Made by a program: the position numbers and the translations under genes. DNA of 64,000 nt from Papilionanthe hookeriana x Papilionanthe teres (lineage: Eukaryota; Streptophyta; Magnoliopsida; Asparagales; Orchidaceae). Numbering within the stretch: position 1 is the first letter of the stretch; the number at the start of each line of letters is the position of its first letter. The notes beneath the pieces are model-generated. The model was not told where the DNA came from and did no database searches. It was given only the letters and a program-made list of their open reading frames with translations. Location of the stretch: assembly GCA_022702705.1 (NCBI GenBank), contig CM040426.1:79569877-79633876 (forward strand). Direction: 5' to 3'. Positions 35,849-47,910 of the stretch are shown piece after piece.

Positions 35849-36672
35849 TCAGTTATCAACAGAACTGTGAACTGCCAACAATAGCACATCCTGTATTTTT
35901 TCAGTTATAACATCAGTGTCATCATTCTCATTTTTCTTAGGATTCCTGCAGTTCTTTTTTGTGCGGACAACCTTACCACAATTCCAGCAGATTACCTGCT
36001 GATCAGACTTTGATTTTAATCTTTCTCTGTTTGAGTTCATATCATGTGATCTCCCTCTGGAATCAACAGTTAGTGCCGAACTCGAACCCCAGGTCACGCC
36101 AAAATCTTCCTTGCGCACCTCTTCAATGAAAATCAAATCATGAATATCATCATATTTCAGTTTTGATTTACCTGCAGAACTGCTAACTGCTTTCCTCATG
36201 GCTTCCAAGCTATTTGACAATGAAACCAACAATATCAGCGCATGTATCTCATCATCAAAATCAATTTCTACAGACGACAATTGATTTGTGATAGTGTTGA
36301 AATCATTCAGGTGTTGAGCAATAGACACACATTTCACCATCTTCAAGTTAAATAACTTTTTCATCAAGTTCACATTGTTATTTGCTGATGGCTTTTCATA
36401 CAAACCAGATAAAGCTGCCATGAGATCTGTAGTAGTCTTTTCCTTGATGACATTGTGGACATCGATCTCGACGAGGTGATCGTATAACCCCGTAACACTC
36501 GTCGATCCAACAGATTTCATTCCGCCTCGTCCATCTTTTCCGGTCGTTTTTCCAGTAACGGAAGATGAAGTTTCTTCCCATAAAGGTATTCCTCTATCTG
36601 CATCCTCTAGTAACCAAAATCTGTGACATTGAACTTCTCGATTCTTGATATCATCACTTCGTCTCCGCCCAT
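35849..36672 (-). pseudogene. Copia A2 gag and start of protease
   Basis: From the natural start ATG (36672) the frame reads MGGDEVMISRIEKFNVTDFG then Y-stop. After a frameshift, TTDLMAALSGLYEKPSANNN to KSKLKYDDIHDLIFIEEVRK is open. The zinc knuckle is CWNCGKVVRTKKNC, with Arg in place of the His ligand. The 312-codon open frame covering this region is out of frame in its first half. Confidence 0.88.
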
Positions 36673-36712
36673 CGTTCTTCCTCAGATCCAAACTGAAGGC
36701 TCTGATATCAGT

Positions 36713-37167
36713 TGTTATGAAAACGACGACAATAAAGTGAAAATGGAACGAGAAAAATTGCACGTAGAAAAAATACCAGAGCGACACACAGATTTACGTG
36801 GTTCGACAAATTTTCTTATGTCTACGGAGCTGCAGAGGAATTTATTACTTCGAGGAATTACACCGTCGAGCGTCTTGACGTTTACAAGAAAATCTCCATT
36901 TTCTTCTCTTCTCTCTCTCTCTCTCTCTCTCTCTTTTTCTCTCTTTCTCTCTTAGAGGACTTGACTTGACCCTTGACTTGACAGTCTTTCTCTAAGTCAA
37001 AAGAGACTTTTTTTAGAAACTAAGAGTGTTAAGTGGGAGATAGGTGAGCGGTAGGTGGGATGTGCTAGGTGAGCGGTAGGTGGGATGTGCTAGGTGAGCG
37101 GTAGGTGAGATTCTTAATTAGAAAACTAATTAAATTAATGTAGACTGGGTCTCCACATTACCCAATA
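36713..37167 (-). repeat. 5' LTR of copia A2
   Basis: Starts TGTTATGAAAACGACGAC and ends ACCCAATA. It holds a CT-rich tract (about 36900-36950) and repeats of GGTGAGCGGTAGGTGGGATG (37030-37110). Confidence 0.9.
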
Positions 37168-37172
37168 GCATT

Positions 37173-40100
37173 TGATATTAATATTCTCTAAATTTCGTGT
37201 AGTCTAGATGATATGTTGTGGAGCTTTTTAAATGTGGGTGGAGGAAATTGCTTGGTTGAGTTCAAATGAGCAAGATTCCTGCTTATATAAATATCAGCAA
37301 TTGCACCATATTTCTCATTTTTCTTCGTGAATTTTTGCTTTTTATTGGCTTGAAGTATATGTATATGCTCAGCAAAAGATGCTTTGGATTAAGAATATGT
37401 AGCCATAGAGTATACAAACTTTTTAGCGTGCCTGTCATAAACAACTTTCAAGGGAGATTTCATAGTAGTGTGAAGCACAAAACAATCATTGGTAAACTCT
37501 ATAATATGTAGCATTAGATTCTATTTGTCTAAACATTCACCAAGCAAGCATTGCAAGTAGACAACCTAAATTCATATTGACCACTTAATTTTATCTATCA
37601 ATTTATGAATGGACACAATAAGAAAAAAAAATGGCGTAAAATGTTTTTTCATAAAGTTCTCTTAATGTGGTCAAGAACTAATACATCAAGGTCACAAACT
37701 ATGAAATCAAATAATCCAAATGTTCCAACAATTTCTCTTAGGTTAAGACGATCGTAAATTGGCTAAAACCTAAATTAATAAAGAGTGTGCTTAATTTTCA
37801 TGGCTTAACATCCTTCTATCACAGATTCATTAAGAAATGAAGCATCATTATGGCTCCATTAACTACGGTATTACAAATGTTAAATTTCACTGCATACCAT
37901 ACATACAAAAAGCATTCGACACTATCAAAGAACTAATTTTTGTTACTTCAATTCTCAAAAAAATTAACTTTTTAAAATTTTGAGAGATATCATGTGAAGC
38001 CGCTAGGTTTGCTATCGGTGGTGCTTAGAGCCAAGAACACCCAACAAAAAAAAAACATAATTAAAAAGTAAAAAATAAAAATTGGTTGTTGCATAACTAA
38101 GATACACGACTTACAATTATAGATTATCATGAAAGTTTGTGCTATATTATGATCATGAGTCCTTGAAATACTTGCAATCACAATGAAAACTAATTTTTAG
38201 CATGATGAGTGAGTTGCATATCTTCAAGGATTCACTTTTGTGGATGGATATTAGGTGTATTTTAATAAATAGGTAGCCGGCCTTGAGTATCATGAACACT
38301 ATAAACAATTGCTTTTGTTAAGGTATTTAAATTTGATAGATTAAAGAATTAATACATTTCTAGTCACGATTCTCATTCTATATTTCATTTTATAAAATAA
38401 AATATACCAAGTACTATATATGTGTTCTGAGTCACTAATAAATATCTTTTTAAGTGTTTTTTATTATGAATTCCACGCACTTCACTTTTAGACAACGTCA
38501 ATTCCAAATGGTTAACTAATTTGAACACCTTAAATGAGAAAATACTGTCACATTAGTCTCATCACATTACTATTGGCCTTTCGTAAGATATGAAGTTAAT
38601 CTCAATGTCATACGTGCCAATTAGATAAGTTTACTAAATACACATTTTCTTACCAATGTTAAATGCTCCATGGATCAAAATCAACATGGATCTCATTCTA
38701 AATACCTAGAACTTTCCACAAGCATAAGTTTATATCTATTCTGTAAATAAATTTTCTGAAAAGAAAAACTTCATGCCTTGCTCTGAAATTGTTGATGCCT
38801 TGTATAGTAAAGAATTGTTATTAATAGGATTTACAAAAATCTCATTGGCAAAGGTCACAAAACTCCAGAAAATAACCTTATAAATGAGCAATTATTCAGT
38901 CAATGAAGAGTGTCCTAGTATGAGTATTATCAAAACTGAACATAAGTGACCTAAGTGTCATTCTTAATTATGCCAAGGATAAATATATCATAAATATACT
39001 GCTAAGAACTATTCAATATATGGACGAGGAATTGGTAAAAATGCTTGGTGAATTTGAATGACCAAAGTGCATGAGTAGTTATTCTAAATATTCTTTATAA
39101 ATTTTAAATGCATATTTTAGTCATTGCTCGGTTTAGGTTTAATTTGGTGATAACCACTTTTAAGATTAATCTTAAAATAATCATTTCTTTGCCGAAGAAC
39201 TAAATTTTACATATCTTCCAAGCATGGATTGTGAAATCTATAACAAATGAGACGGTTGATAGCTTTTCTTTCAATGCGCATATGCCATTAATCCATTTTA
39301 ATATAACAAAAATCTTCTAATAAAATCATAAAATCATTAGTGGTCGACAAGAGAGACATCTAAACTTGATGCAATGGCTTAGTTGGTTGGTAACTTCCAA
39401 TTTCATTCACATTTTTATTACTTGGTTGACGTTTGCTGGCATCATATATTTGTTCAACATGCATCTTGTAGTCTAAATTTAATACTCTTGAAATTTGAAC
39501 TTGCAAATATTTGTCTACCATAATGAACAATTTCTATATAATAAAGGTAAATTTGATTTAACAAAATGGTAACAAACATCCATGAGCAATAAACCGCATC
39601 TGATCATATCGAAATAATTATCTTTTAACGCAAGAACTTGACATGTTTTAGTGACAGGAAATCATGCTTTCTGTAAGAATTGGTGAGAATTGGTTCTAGC
39701 TTTCATTCCAATATTTTTGTAATATTTATACAATTCTAGTTCATGGAATAATAATTACTTTATTATTATGGTAGTCCATTCATTGAAGACGTGGTAGAAT
39801 AATAGACATTAAATAATTACAATAGGCCATAGATTGACGGGATGAAACTAATAACCTCACAATTCACTGAGATGGTATGAGTTGCATAAGGTGAATGACT
39901 GCTAAGCTCGGTGAAACATTGATGGAGATGGATTTAATAGAGGTGGATTCGATGGAATTTGATTTTATTTATTATTATTATTTATTTAACACATGCAACC
40001 CAAACCAGTGTCTATCCATGCATTTTGTATAGTGATGGTGGCTATCCATTAACCTGACCATGTTGCAGTTAACGTGCGACTTGGTCGATGGCTAATGAAG

Positions 40101-40578
40101 TTAACTCCACCATTTTGTTGGCGATAATATCACCTAAGGTAAGTTTGTATCTGTAGTAAAAAGAATTGATTGGCTTTATGTACAAATTTATTCGTCTTGA
40201 TTAAGATTTTTGTCCAGCTAAAGTCTAGGCATTACCCAGTAATATCAAATCGTTTCTTATAAATTTATGCTGTAAAGTCACAGATTGAAATATGTTATTT
40301 TTGACAAGAATATTTAGGAAAAATGTATGTATAGACATACCTCACACTGCAAATTAGATTCATACACGTCTGCAACAATAGAGGATTCTATTCTACAGCT
40401 AATAGACCCTTTATACAGTGTTAATTCAGTGTTAATCATGTTAATATTTTTAATAAAGCACCAATATATTGTAAATTAGAGCTTTATGTTTACTAAACTC
40501 TAAATATATTAAAGTTTCTTTATGTTTACAAAACTCTAAACATATTAGAGTAAACTTCATCTTTTATTCATCAATCAT
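37173..40578. other. AT-rich intergenic, no gene seen
   Basis: 3.4 kb without recognised coding, RNA or repeat features; short open frames look random. Confidence 0.45.
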
Positions 40579-40608
40579 AAAATAATAATAATAATAATAA
40601 TAATAATA

Positions 40609-40643
<35 letters not shown>
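40579..40643. repeat. (AAT)n/(ATT)n inverted microsatellite
   Basis: About ten AAT units run directly into about ten ATT units, so the tract is a perfect inverted repeat that can extrude a hairpin. Confidence 0.95.
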
Positions 40644-40644
<1 letters not shown>

Positions 40645-41618
40645 ATCATAATTACTGATGAGAACTTGAAATAGTATGATTATTATTACTATTATTATGA
40701 TTATAATTACATACAAAGCATAAGAAACATTGCTATTTATAAATCAAGCACCGGTGTGATTTTTAACTTTGATGCATTTACACGTGCTACAATCAAACCA
40801 TTGTGACTTTGATAAAAATGAAATATAAGAGTTGGGATTTTATCATGACCATTGATGTTTGATGTTTGATTGAGAATTTGAAATGCGGATGAAAGAGGGT
40901 GCTTAATTTGTAAATAGCAATGTTTTGGCTGCACTGCAAGTAATCGCCCTTTTTCTTTATTATTTACAGTTTTGATATTCTGAATGCTTTATGCTTAAAT
41001 AATGAAGTTTAGATGTGAGTTACGGGAATTTTGATGTTTTGCGTACCATTGTACGTGAACTTTCCTATTCAGTTTGAATTTGTTTATATAGCTTGCGGCT
41101 TGTCATTGGCTCAAGCCAACTTGAATGATTAAAAAAAATTAATAATTTTAAATAAAGCATAGAAAATTAATATAAAAATGTCACAATAAATATTATTATA
41201 TTTAATTAATTCGAGCTTAAATGAGCAAAACGCATTCGAGCAAAAGTCTAGTTATGTTCAGTTAGTTATAAAATTAAAATCAAAATATTTGTTGTGTCCG
41301 GCTAGCTTACTTAACTATTAAATACATATCAAATCAAACAAGAGCTACTTAGTAATTTTTATATAACACTATCATAATATTGTCATTCTAATCAAAAGTT
41401 TAAATTGTCTGAACTATATAAAAAAATATTAAATTTTATTATATACAGAGAAATTATAAAATTTGAGGGGAGTGGGTAATTGCCCATCCTCTACATAATC
41501 TGATTCCACCTCTAATTAAATAGAATTTTATTTATATATATTTAGATAGAATTATTATTTATTTTTTCATGATAATTGTCCTATAATAAACCTAATGAAT
41601 ACCTTGGATTTGTAATTG
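40644..41618. other. AT-rich intergenic
   Basis: No gene recognised. Confidence 0.4.
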
Positions 41619-41902
41619 AGGGTCCGTTTGGGGCAGCATATTTGGTGCGGTAGCGTTTTGAAAACGCACCTGGGCTGTTTGGTAAACTGTTTTTTGACAG
41701 CTTATGCGTTTTCAAAACGTTGAAAATAGCGTTTTCACACCGCACCTACCTAGGTGCCGTGGTAGCTTTCTGGTTGCTGTCTGACTTTTACAAAAAAAAT
41801 AAAAATTTATAATAGCCACCGCACCTAGTTTATCAGTAGATTATTTTTAATCAGTTTATCAGCAGATTATTAAATAAACTGCAGCTGCCCCAAACAAATC
41901 CC
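41619..41902. mobile_element. MITE family M2 (hAT-like), copy 1
   Basis: Ends carry the perfect inverted repeat GTTTGGGGCAGC (41626-41637) / complement (41884-41895), inside GGGTCCGTTTGGGG-type termini common in hAT MITEs. Internal words TTTGGTGCGGTAGCGTTTTG and GCGTTTTCACACCGCACC recur in the copy at 43050-43297. No clear target duplication. Confidence 0.7.
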
Positions 41903-42436
41903 GAGCCTCTTATTTCACATGAGTGGAATTCTATGCATTCGGAAGAGGAGTTTTCAGACTCTGAATTGGGCTCCCAAGCAGGAAGCTTTGGAGGCATTTG
42001 AACTGTTTGAAATGGTTTAATTAATTCAAAGCCTCACCAATATGATCATTAATTTTAATTTCTTTATTAATTCTCTAAATTAATAAATCTAGTTGTGCGT
42101 TTAAATTAGTTCAGATTATATTATTGCCTATAATTGAATCTGATTAATTAGTTAATTAACTTCAGATAGATAATCTAAATCCAATCAATCAGGCTAATTC
42201 TATCATTTAAGTGGTTCAATTCAAATTTAATTAAAGCTAATTATTTTGACAGTTATATATCATTTCAGTATTTATATAAATCAATAATATCGCTCAAAAT
42301 GTGATCAATCGACATATTTAATATTTAGAGCGCATAATCATATGAAGATCATCGCCGAGGCGCAAATGAGTCGACATATTTAGAGTGCGATCAAATAAAG
42401 TTCATAATCATGACAAGATGTATGTGAATGAGTGAA

Positions 42437-42861
42437 GTCGTTGAACTGTAAAAATCAAAGAAGAAGAAAAAATAAAAATTAAGAACACGTGAAAATTTAT
42501 GAGATTCGGCAATGTGCCTACGTCCTCATGAGCATGGCGTCGATTTTACTAAGAATAAAAGTTCAGTACATACTCATATGGTTAAATATCAAATATATAG
42601 ATAAAAATCAGATAAAATTACCAAAAAACGACCCCGCTCCACCGACCCTTCACTCCAAGTGACACACCCCTTCATCCAAGAGACACTTCTCTTCATTCCA
42701 AAAAATACACATCTTTACTCAAAGAGACTTCTCTTCACTCAAAGAGACACATCTCTTCATTCTAAGAGACACATCTTCACTCCAAGAGACACATCTCTTC
42801 ATTTTAAAAGACACATATCTTCATTCCAATTTCCAGTATATGAGTCATATCTAACAGTCGT
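42437..42861 (-). mobile_element. Solo LTR of copia family B with target duplication GTCGT
   Basis: The LTR is 42442-42856. In minus orientation it starts TGTTAGATATGACTCATA, like the LTR at 47911, and ends CAGTTCA. Perfect GTCGT duplications flank it (42437-42441, 42857-42861). No internal sequence adjoins, so it is the product of LTR-LTR recombination. It contains about seven AAGAGACACATCTCTT-type repeats (42655-42835). Confidence 0.9.
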
Positions 42862-43049
42862 GATCATAATAAAATGGGCGATCAAATGAGAATCATGATT
42901 GCAAAAGGATCGCAATGATCAAACAAAGATAAAATGATGGATCAATAAAACAAGTATGTGCATGGCGGAACTAAATTTTTTTTAGGATGCACACACTCAC
43001 ACATACACACATAAAATTATAAAATAAATCTGCATCCTTACACTTACAA

Positions 43050-43297
43050 ATTATTTGGTGCGCTGCATTTTGAAAACTCACCTAGACCCATTTGGGTAAA
43101 CCGTATTTTGGAAGCTTTTTCAAAAAATTGTGTTTTTAAACCGCTGAAATCAGCATTTTCACACAGTTCCAGGTTAAGTGCGGCGACAGCTTTCTAACTA
43201 CAGTCTGCCTTTTTCCAAAAAAAAAAGAAAAATTATAATAATCACCACAATTTTTTGAACAATAAATTTTAGTAAGCTAGATGCCCCCAAACAGTTC
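43050..43297. mobile_element. MITE family M2, copy 2 (left end lost)
   Basis: TTTGGTGCGCTGCATTTTGA, CAGCATTTTCACACAG, GACAGCTTTCTAACTACAGT and the end ATGCCCCCAAACAG match 41619-41902 in order. The left terminus is missing or decayed. Confidence 0.6.
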
Positions 43298-43950
43298 ATA
43301 AGGGGTGGCAAATTTCTACGTTTTCTTTATTATAGCATGCATAATTTGCCCTTTGCTTTCAAGCAAACCAAAATAATTGTGTGATGATTAAATTATCAAC
43401 AAGATTAAATAAATAATAATTTTTTTGAATATAAAAAATTTGAAATTATATATTAAGTATTATTTTTTAAAGAGCATAAATAAATTATTATTTTACAATG
43501 TGGGACAAAAAATACTTTCTACCTTCCTCACAGGAACACCCGTCACATGGAAGCATTACATGTATACCATCTAATTCCGATGTCTTTACTTATCTAACAC
43601 CTATGTATTTGGAAAAAATAAATAACAAACTCAACTTTTTTTTCTTTGTTTCTTAATACTTTAGTTTCATTTTATGGTAAAATATATTTTTATGTAATAA
43701 AAATGCTATATTTTTTTGGCAAATTTGAGAAAATTTAATTATTTTTAGGTTAATACGATAAAAATTATTTAAATTATTTCTAAGCTTGTTTTTTTAAAAT
43801 TTAAATTATAATTTTAATTATAATCTATATTAGATTTTAATTCAATATTAAGCTTAAATCGAAAGTCTAAAAAATAAAATTTATATACCTTTAAATAATA
43901 TTTTAATTATAATTGTTTGATATAATTAGTCCGCTCTCTCAAAATTTTGA
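43298..43950. other. AT-rich intergenic
   Basis: No gene recognised. TACCATCTAATTCCGATG near 43564 faintly resembles a MITE M3 arm. Confidence 0.4.
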
Positions 43951-44116
43951 AAAAAATTACATCCGGACTTTGGGCCGTAATTTGTGTCCAGAGTTTAATG
44001 GTGGGGCATCACATGTTAAGTGGGCCCATCACAATATACTGACATTGATCGGTGTTAAAATTAGTGGGGCCCGTTTGACACGTAGAGTCCCACCATGCCG
44101 GATGTAATATTTTTTC
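43951..44116. mobile_element. MITE family M1, copy 2
   Basis: Termini AAAAAATTACATCCGG (43951-43966) and CCGGATGTAATATTTTTT (44098-44115) are inverted repeats. The interior GGTGGGGCATCACATGTTAA and TTAGTGGGGCCCGTTTGACA match 4461-4618. Confidence 0.75.
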
Positions 44117-44307
44117 CGAAATTTGAGTGTTCTGCCCTGCATCATTATACAATTTTATTTCATATTATTTATTTTCTAATTGCTCGTTTAATCATTACGA
44201 TTTCTTATTAAATACAAAAATATATTAGAATTACAAATTTATTTTTTTAAAGGAAACAATAATACTATGACGACAATGTAATGAAGGCATTTTTTACTTG
44301 GGAAAAT

Positions 44308-44526
44308 TTACATACATACCACTCAAGCTATGTATTTACATATCTAACGCCTAAACTTCAATTTTTTCATATGCACCACTTCATGCTTGTAAATGTGTAT
44401 TTCACTTTTAAAAGATAAAATGATGGGTTTTTATGTGCTATGAATGATTTGAATAGAATAAATATAATGATCACACTATAGGTGTTAGATATGTAAATAC
44501 ATAAAAATTGGGTGGTACGTGTGAAA
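44308..44526. mobile_element. MITE family M3, foldback of about 220 bp
   Basis: Inverted arms of about 45 bases: CATACATACCACTCAAGC then TGTATTTACATATCTAACGC on the left (44311-44350), with the complement at 44480-44523. No coding. Confidence 0.7.
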
Positions 44527-44559
44527 ATGCTTCTAAAATTTAAAGTTAAGGATTGCGAA

Positions 44560-45372
44560 GAAAAATATTACGTGACATTACTCTACATCCGACTTCAATC
44601 TAAAATTAGATTATTTATATATTTTATTCACTACAACACAGTTATAAGATTCTAAAATATATGATTTGAATGTTATGATTCATAGTATGACATAAACGCG
44701 CAATTGTAGTGACGAAAAAACTCAGAAATAACTGTGTTGTATAGAACAAAACATATAAATATTCCTTGAATCTGCTATAACGAGGACAAAAATGATTCTA
44801 AAATACATGATTTGAATGTAACAGTTCATAACATGGAATAAAACACGATTATACTAAAGAAAAATCTCAGATACAAAAATTTTGTATTGAACAAAGTAAG
44901 ATTTGATAGCTGGTTTAGGATTATTTATATATTCAACATCTCTTCTGTATCATGCTATGAACCTTTACTTTCAAATTATTTATTTAGAATCTTTCTTGTC
45001 CTCATTATGGTGAATTTAATAATTATTTATATGTTTTGTTAAGTACAATACGGTTGCATCTGAGATTTTTTTTAGAACAACTGTTTGTTTATATCATGCT
45101 ATGAACATTTCATCCAAATCATGCCTTTTAGAATCATTTTTGTCCTCAATATAGCCAATTGTGAGGATTATATGTATTGTTTAGTACAACACAGTTGTAT
45201 TTGAGATTTTTCTTCAGTACAACCATGCATTTATGTCATGATATGAACCTTTACATTCAAATTATGTATTTTAGAACCTTACAGATATGTTGTAGTGAAT
45301 AATATATGTAAGTAACCTAATTTTAGTTTTGAATCCGGACGTAGAGTAATGTCTGGATTTCGCATGTAATAT
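44560..45372. mobile_element. Long foldback element, about 0.8 kb, with inverted internal repeats
   Basis: Terminal repeat GACATTACTCTACATCCGAC (from 44574) pairs with GTCCGGACGTAGAGTAATGTC (about 45333-45353). Pairing continues through CTAAAATTAG and TTATTCACTACAACA. Inside, a unit with CTAAAATACATGATTTGAAT, CAGTTCATAACATG and AATCTCAGATAC occurs about twice in the left half and about three times as complement in the right half. No transposase. Confidence 0.75.
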
Positions 45373-45679
45373 GTGCTTGGACTAACGAGAATTTTCCGCA
45401 ACTACTAACATTTGAAAATTTTAAATAACTATTTAGTCCCACATCTAAAAGCTTACCAATGTTATTGCTATTTAAATTCAAAGAAGTACCCAAAATAGTA
45501 TACCCTTTAAAAAAATTTTTAGGCACTTAACATTCATACAAATACTTATATTGCATGAATAAAAAAAATTATAAAAATTTAATATCTAACAATTAAACTA
45601 CTCCTTTTGGACACCGAAGTACTCTAGATACATATTATTATTTTATAAGTACTCTAGATACATATTATTATTTTATGTA
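45373..45679. repeat. AT-rich spacer with a 30-bp tandem duplication
   Basis: AGTACTCTAGATACATATTA plus ten further bases is duplicated almost perfectly at 45618-45647 and 45648-45677, directly before the left LTR of copia B2. Confidence 0.7.
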
Positions 45680-46454
45680 TGTTATCATGATGAATCTGTA
45701 TGAAACAATCTTTTATTTTCTTATAAAGACTCTGTGTCTCATATATTAATGAGGTATATTTAGTAATTTTTATTTGTGAGTTTTATCAATATATTTGATG
45801 TTTAATCTTATGGGTAAGTACTAAATTTTTCTTCTGGAATAGTGAAATTGTCGTTTTGCTCCCGAGGACGTAAGTACAAATGTTGTACCTCGTTAAATCT
45901 GTGTTTTCTTTTGGATTTGTGTTGATTCTTGCTTTTCTTTACCCTAAATTTTTCAATAAGTGGTACCAGAGACAGGTTCTATGACAGAAAAATTCAGCGC
46001 AGGAAGGATGAAGAAAGATTCAACGATATAGTATAACAGTTAGGGTAGGGCTTCGGGGACTTCGAGGATTGCTGCTGTTGGGAGATGAAGGCAAGCAGTT
46101 CGGCTAGAGGGATTCGCGGCTTCGCGACCAGGCGGCTTCAGCGACAAGGAGTTTGTGGATTCGTTGATTTGTAGGGGAGTTCGTAAACCGCGGAAGGAGG
46201 TAGTTTGCAGGAGTTTCGCAGAGGAGATTGAAGAGGAAGAAGAAGACTGACGGTTTGCGGCAGTTTCAACAGGGCAGTTCGCAGAGGAGTTGGCGAGCGA
46301 GCTTCAGGGAGTTCGACAAGAAAGTTCGAGACAGTTCAGACTAAGCGCTGATGCATAGGAGTTTGACGAAGGAGTTTGGATGGTTCGAATAGAACGTGAT
46401 TTAGGAAGGCAGTCTTCCCTGAATCAAAAATCGCGACAAATCGCGGTAGGAGTA

Positions 46455-46990
46455 ATTTCATATGACATTATCTGTGCAAAATTCAAAGTGGTGAAGTTTG
46501 ATGGAACTGGTAACTTCAGATTGTGGTAAACAAGGGTGAAAGATTTAACTGCAAGACAAGAAATCTTGAAGGCTTTGCGGGCAACAAAACCAGAAACCAT
46601 GGAGGATGAAGATTGGGAAGAACTGCAACAATGAGCGGCAGGTACCATACGTTTATGTCTGACACATGATATTATATCTGACACATGATATTATATATCA
46701 TGTTATGAATCTGAAATCTCCAGAAGAAGTGTGGAAGAAATTGGAAACTCAGTTTATGTCCAAATCTCTAACAAATAAACTGCATCTGAAGCAAATGTTA
46801 TATGGGTTGAAGATGCAGACAGACTCTGATCTGGCGCAGTACTTGAATGGCTTCAATCGAATAATCACATGTCTGGCACAACTTGATGTGAGTATTGAGG
46901 ATGGAGATCGAGCAATGATTCTGTAATGTTCATTACCTTCCTTCTATGAACACTTGATGACTATTCTTAAATATGAGAAATAAACAATCA
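46455..46990 (+). pseudogene. Copia B2 gag (UBN2-type)
   Basis: KFKVVKFDGTGNFRLW then a stop, then VKDLTARQEILKALRATKPE and, after a second stop and a 21-bp duplication, NLKSPEEVWKKLETQFMSKS to LKQMLYGLKMQTDSDLAQYL (46666-46926). Several nonsense codons make it inactive. Confidence 0.88.
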
Positions 46991-47179
46991 AAATTGATGA
47001 GATTACTGCAACATTGTTGGCCCACAACCAGCGGAAGCAGAGTGTAAAAGAAAGCTCTCATGGTGATAGTTTATATGTTAAGGGTAATTAGGATCGTGGA
47101 AGGAAGGAAGAGAATGAGAGTTCTGGAAGGCAAAGTTTCAGGTCAAATTCTAAAGATAAAAAGACGATTCATGGCTACA

Positions 47180-47820
47180 AATGCAAGAATTCGGCTTATA
47201 TGAAGAGAGATTGTCCAAAATTCAAAAAACAGATTGATAAAAAACGAGATATATCTTCAAAGTCTATGAATATGAAGCAGAGTGACAATTCATATTGGAG
47301 TGATGGTGATATGCTTTTAGTTATAACAACTCAGTTGAAGGATGCTTGGATTCATTATTCAGGATGCTCTTATCACATAACACCTAACATGAAGTGGTTT
47401 TCTTCATACAGGTTATCTGATTCTGGTTCAGTCTATTTGGGTGATGATAAATGTTGTAATATTGCTGGTATTGGTGAAGTCGGAATTAAGATTTATGATG
47501 ACACTGTCAGAAAATTATGTGATGTAAGACATATTCCAGATTTGAAGAATTTAATTTATTTGGGCACTTTACAAAAAAAAAGGTTTTATTCCTAAGGCAT
47601 AGGAGAATAGAGAAACCATAAGAATTGTTAATGGTGCTTTGACTATGATGAAAGGAAAAATCACTGCAGGTAATATCTATAAACTGTTTGAGAGTGCAGT
47701 TGTATGTGGAGTTCACTCTGTTAAATCATATGATAAAAATGTAGTAGATATGTTGACCAAACCAGTTTCTATCAACAAGTTCTTGCATTGCTTGAACTTG
47801 TTGAATGTTTACAGTTGCTA
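47180..47820 (+). pseudogene. Copia B2 zinc knuckle, protease and pol C-terminal tail
   Basis: The knuckle region MKRDCPKFKK is followed by the protease with DAWIHYSGCSYHITPN, where family members read W-I-L-D-S-G-C (so the catalytic Asp is lost), and by RLSDSGSVYLGDDKCCNIAG. A frameshift at an A-run (47570-47581) leads to GKITAGNIYKLFES and SVKSYDKNVVDMLTKPVS, fusing protease to the end of pol. Confidence 0.88.
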
Positions 47821-47910
47821 GACGACATGGTAGCCCGACCCACTTTGTTGTATGAGAAACTCCAATGTATCTTTCTCCTAAAGGTTTGGATATTCACTAA
47901 GGTGGAGATT

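Larger units (their letters stand above)
34392..37172 (-). mobile_element. Copia family A, copy 2: internally deleted, target duplication GCATT
   Basis: LTRs at 34397-34826 and 36713-37167. They are flanked by the perfect 5-bp duplication GCATT (34392-34396 and 37168-37172). The far LTR end is mutated from CCAACA to CCAATA. The PBS (complement of GCTCTGATATCAGT, 36699-36712) and a polypurine tract beside 34826 are present. The interior is about 1.9 kb instead of 4.1 kb: gag, protease and a little pre-integrase, then a short hinge, a reverse-transcriptase N-terminal piece and the last codons of pol. Most of integrase, polymerase and RNase H are missing. Confidence 0.93.

Noticed and set aside
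35849..36787. 312-codon open frame as an intact gag gene
   Set aside because: Only the second half is in the gag frame; the true N terminus hits a stop, and the zinc knuckle has lost its His.
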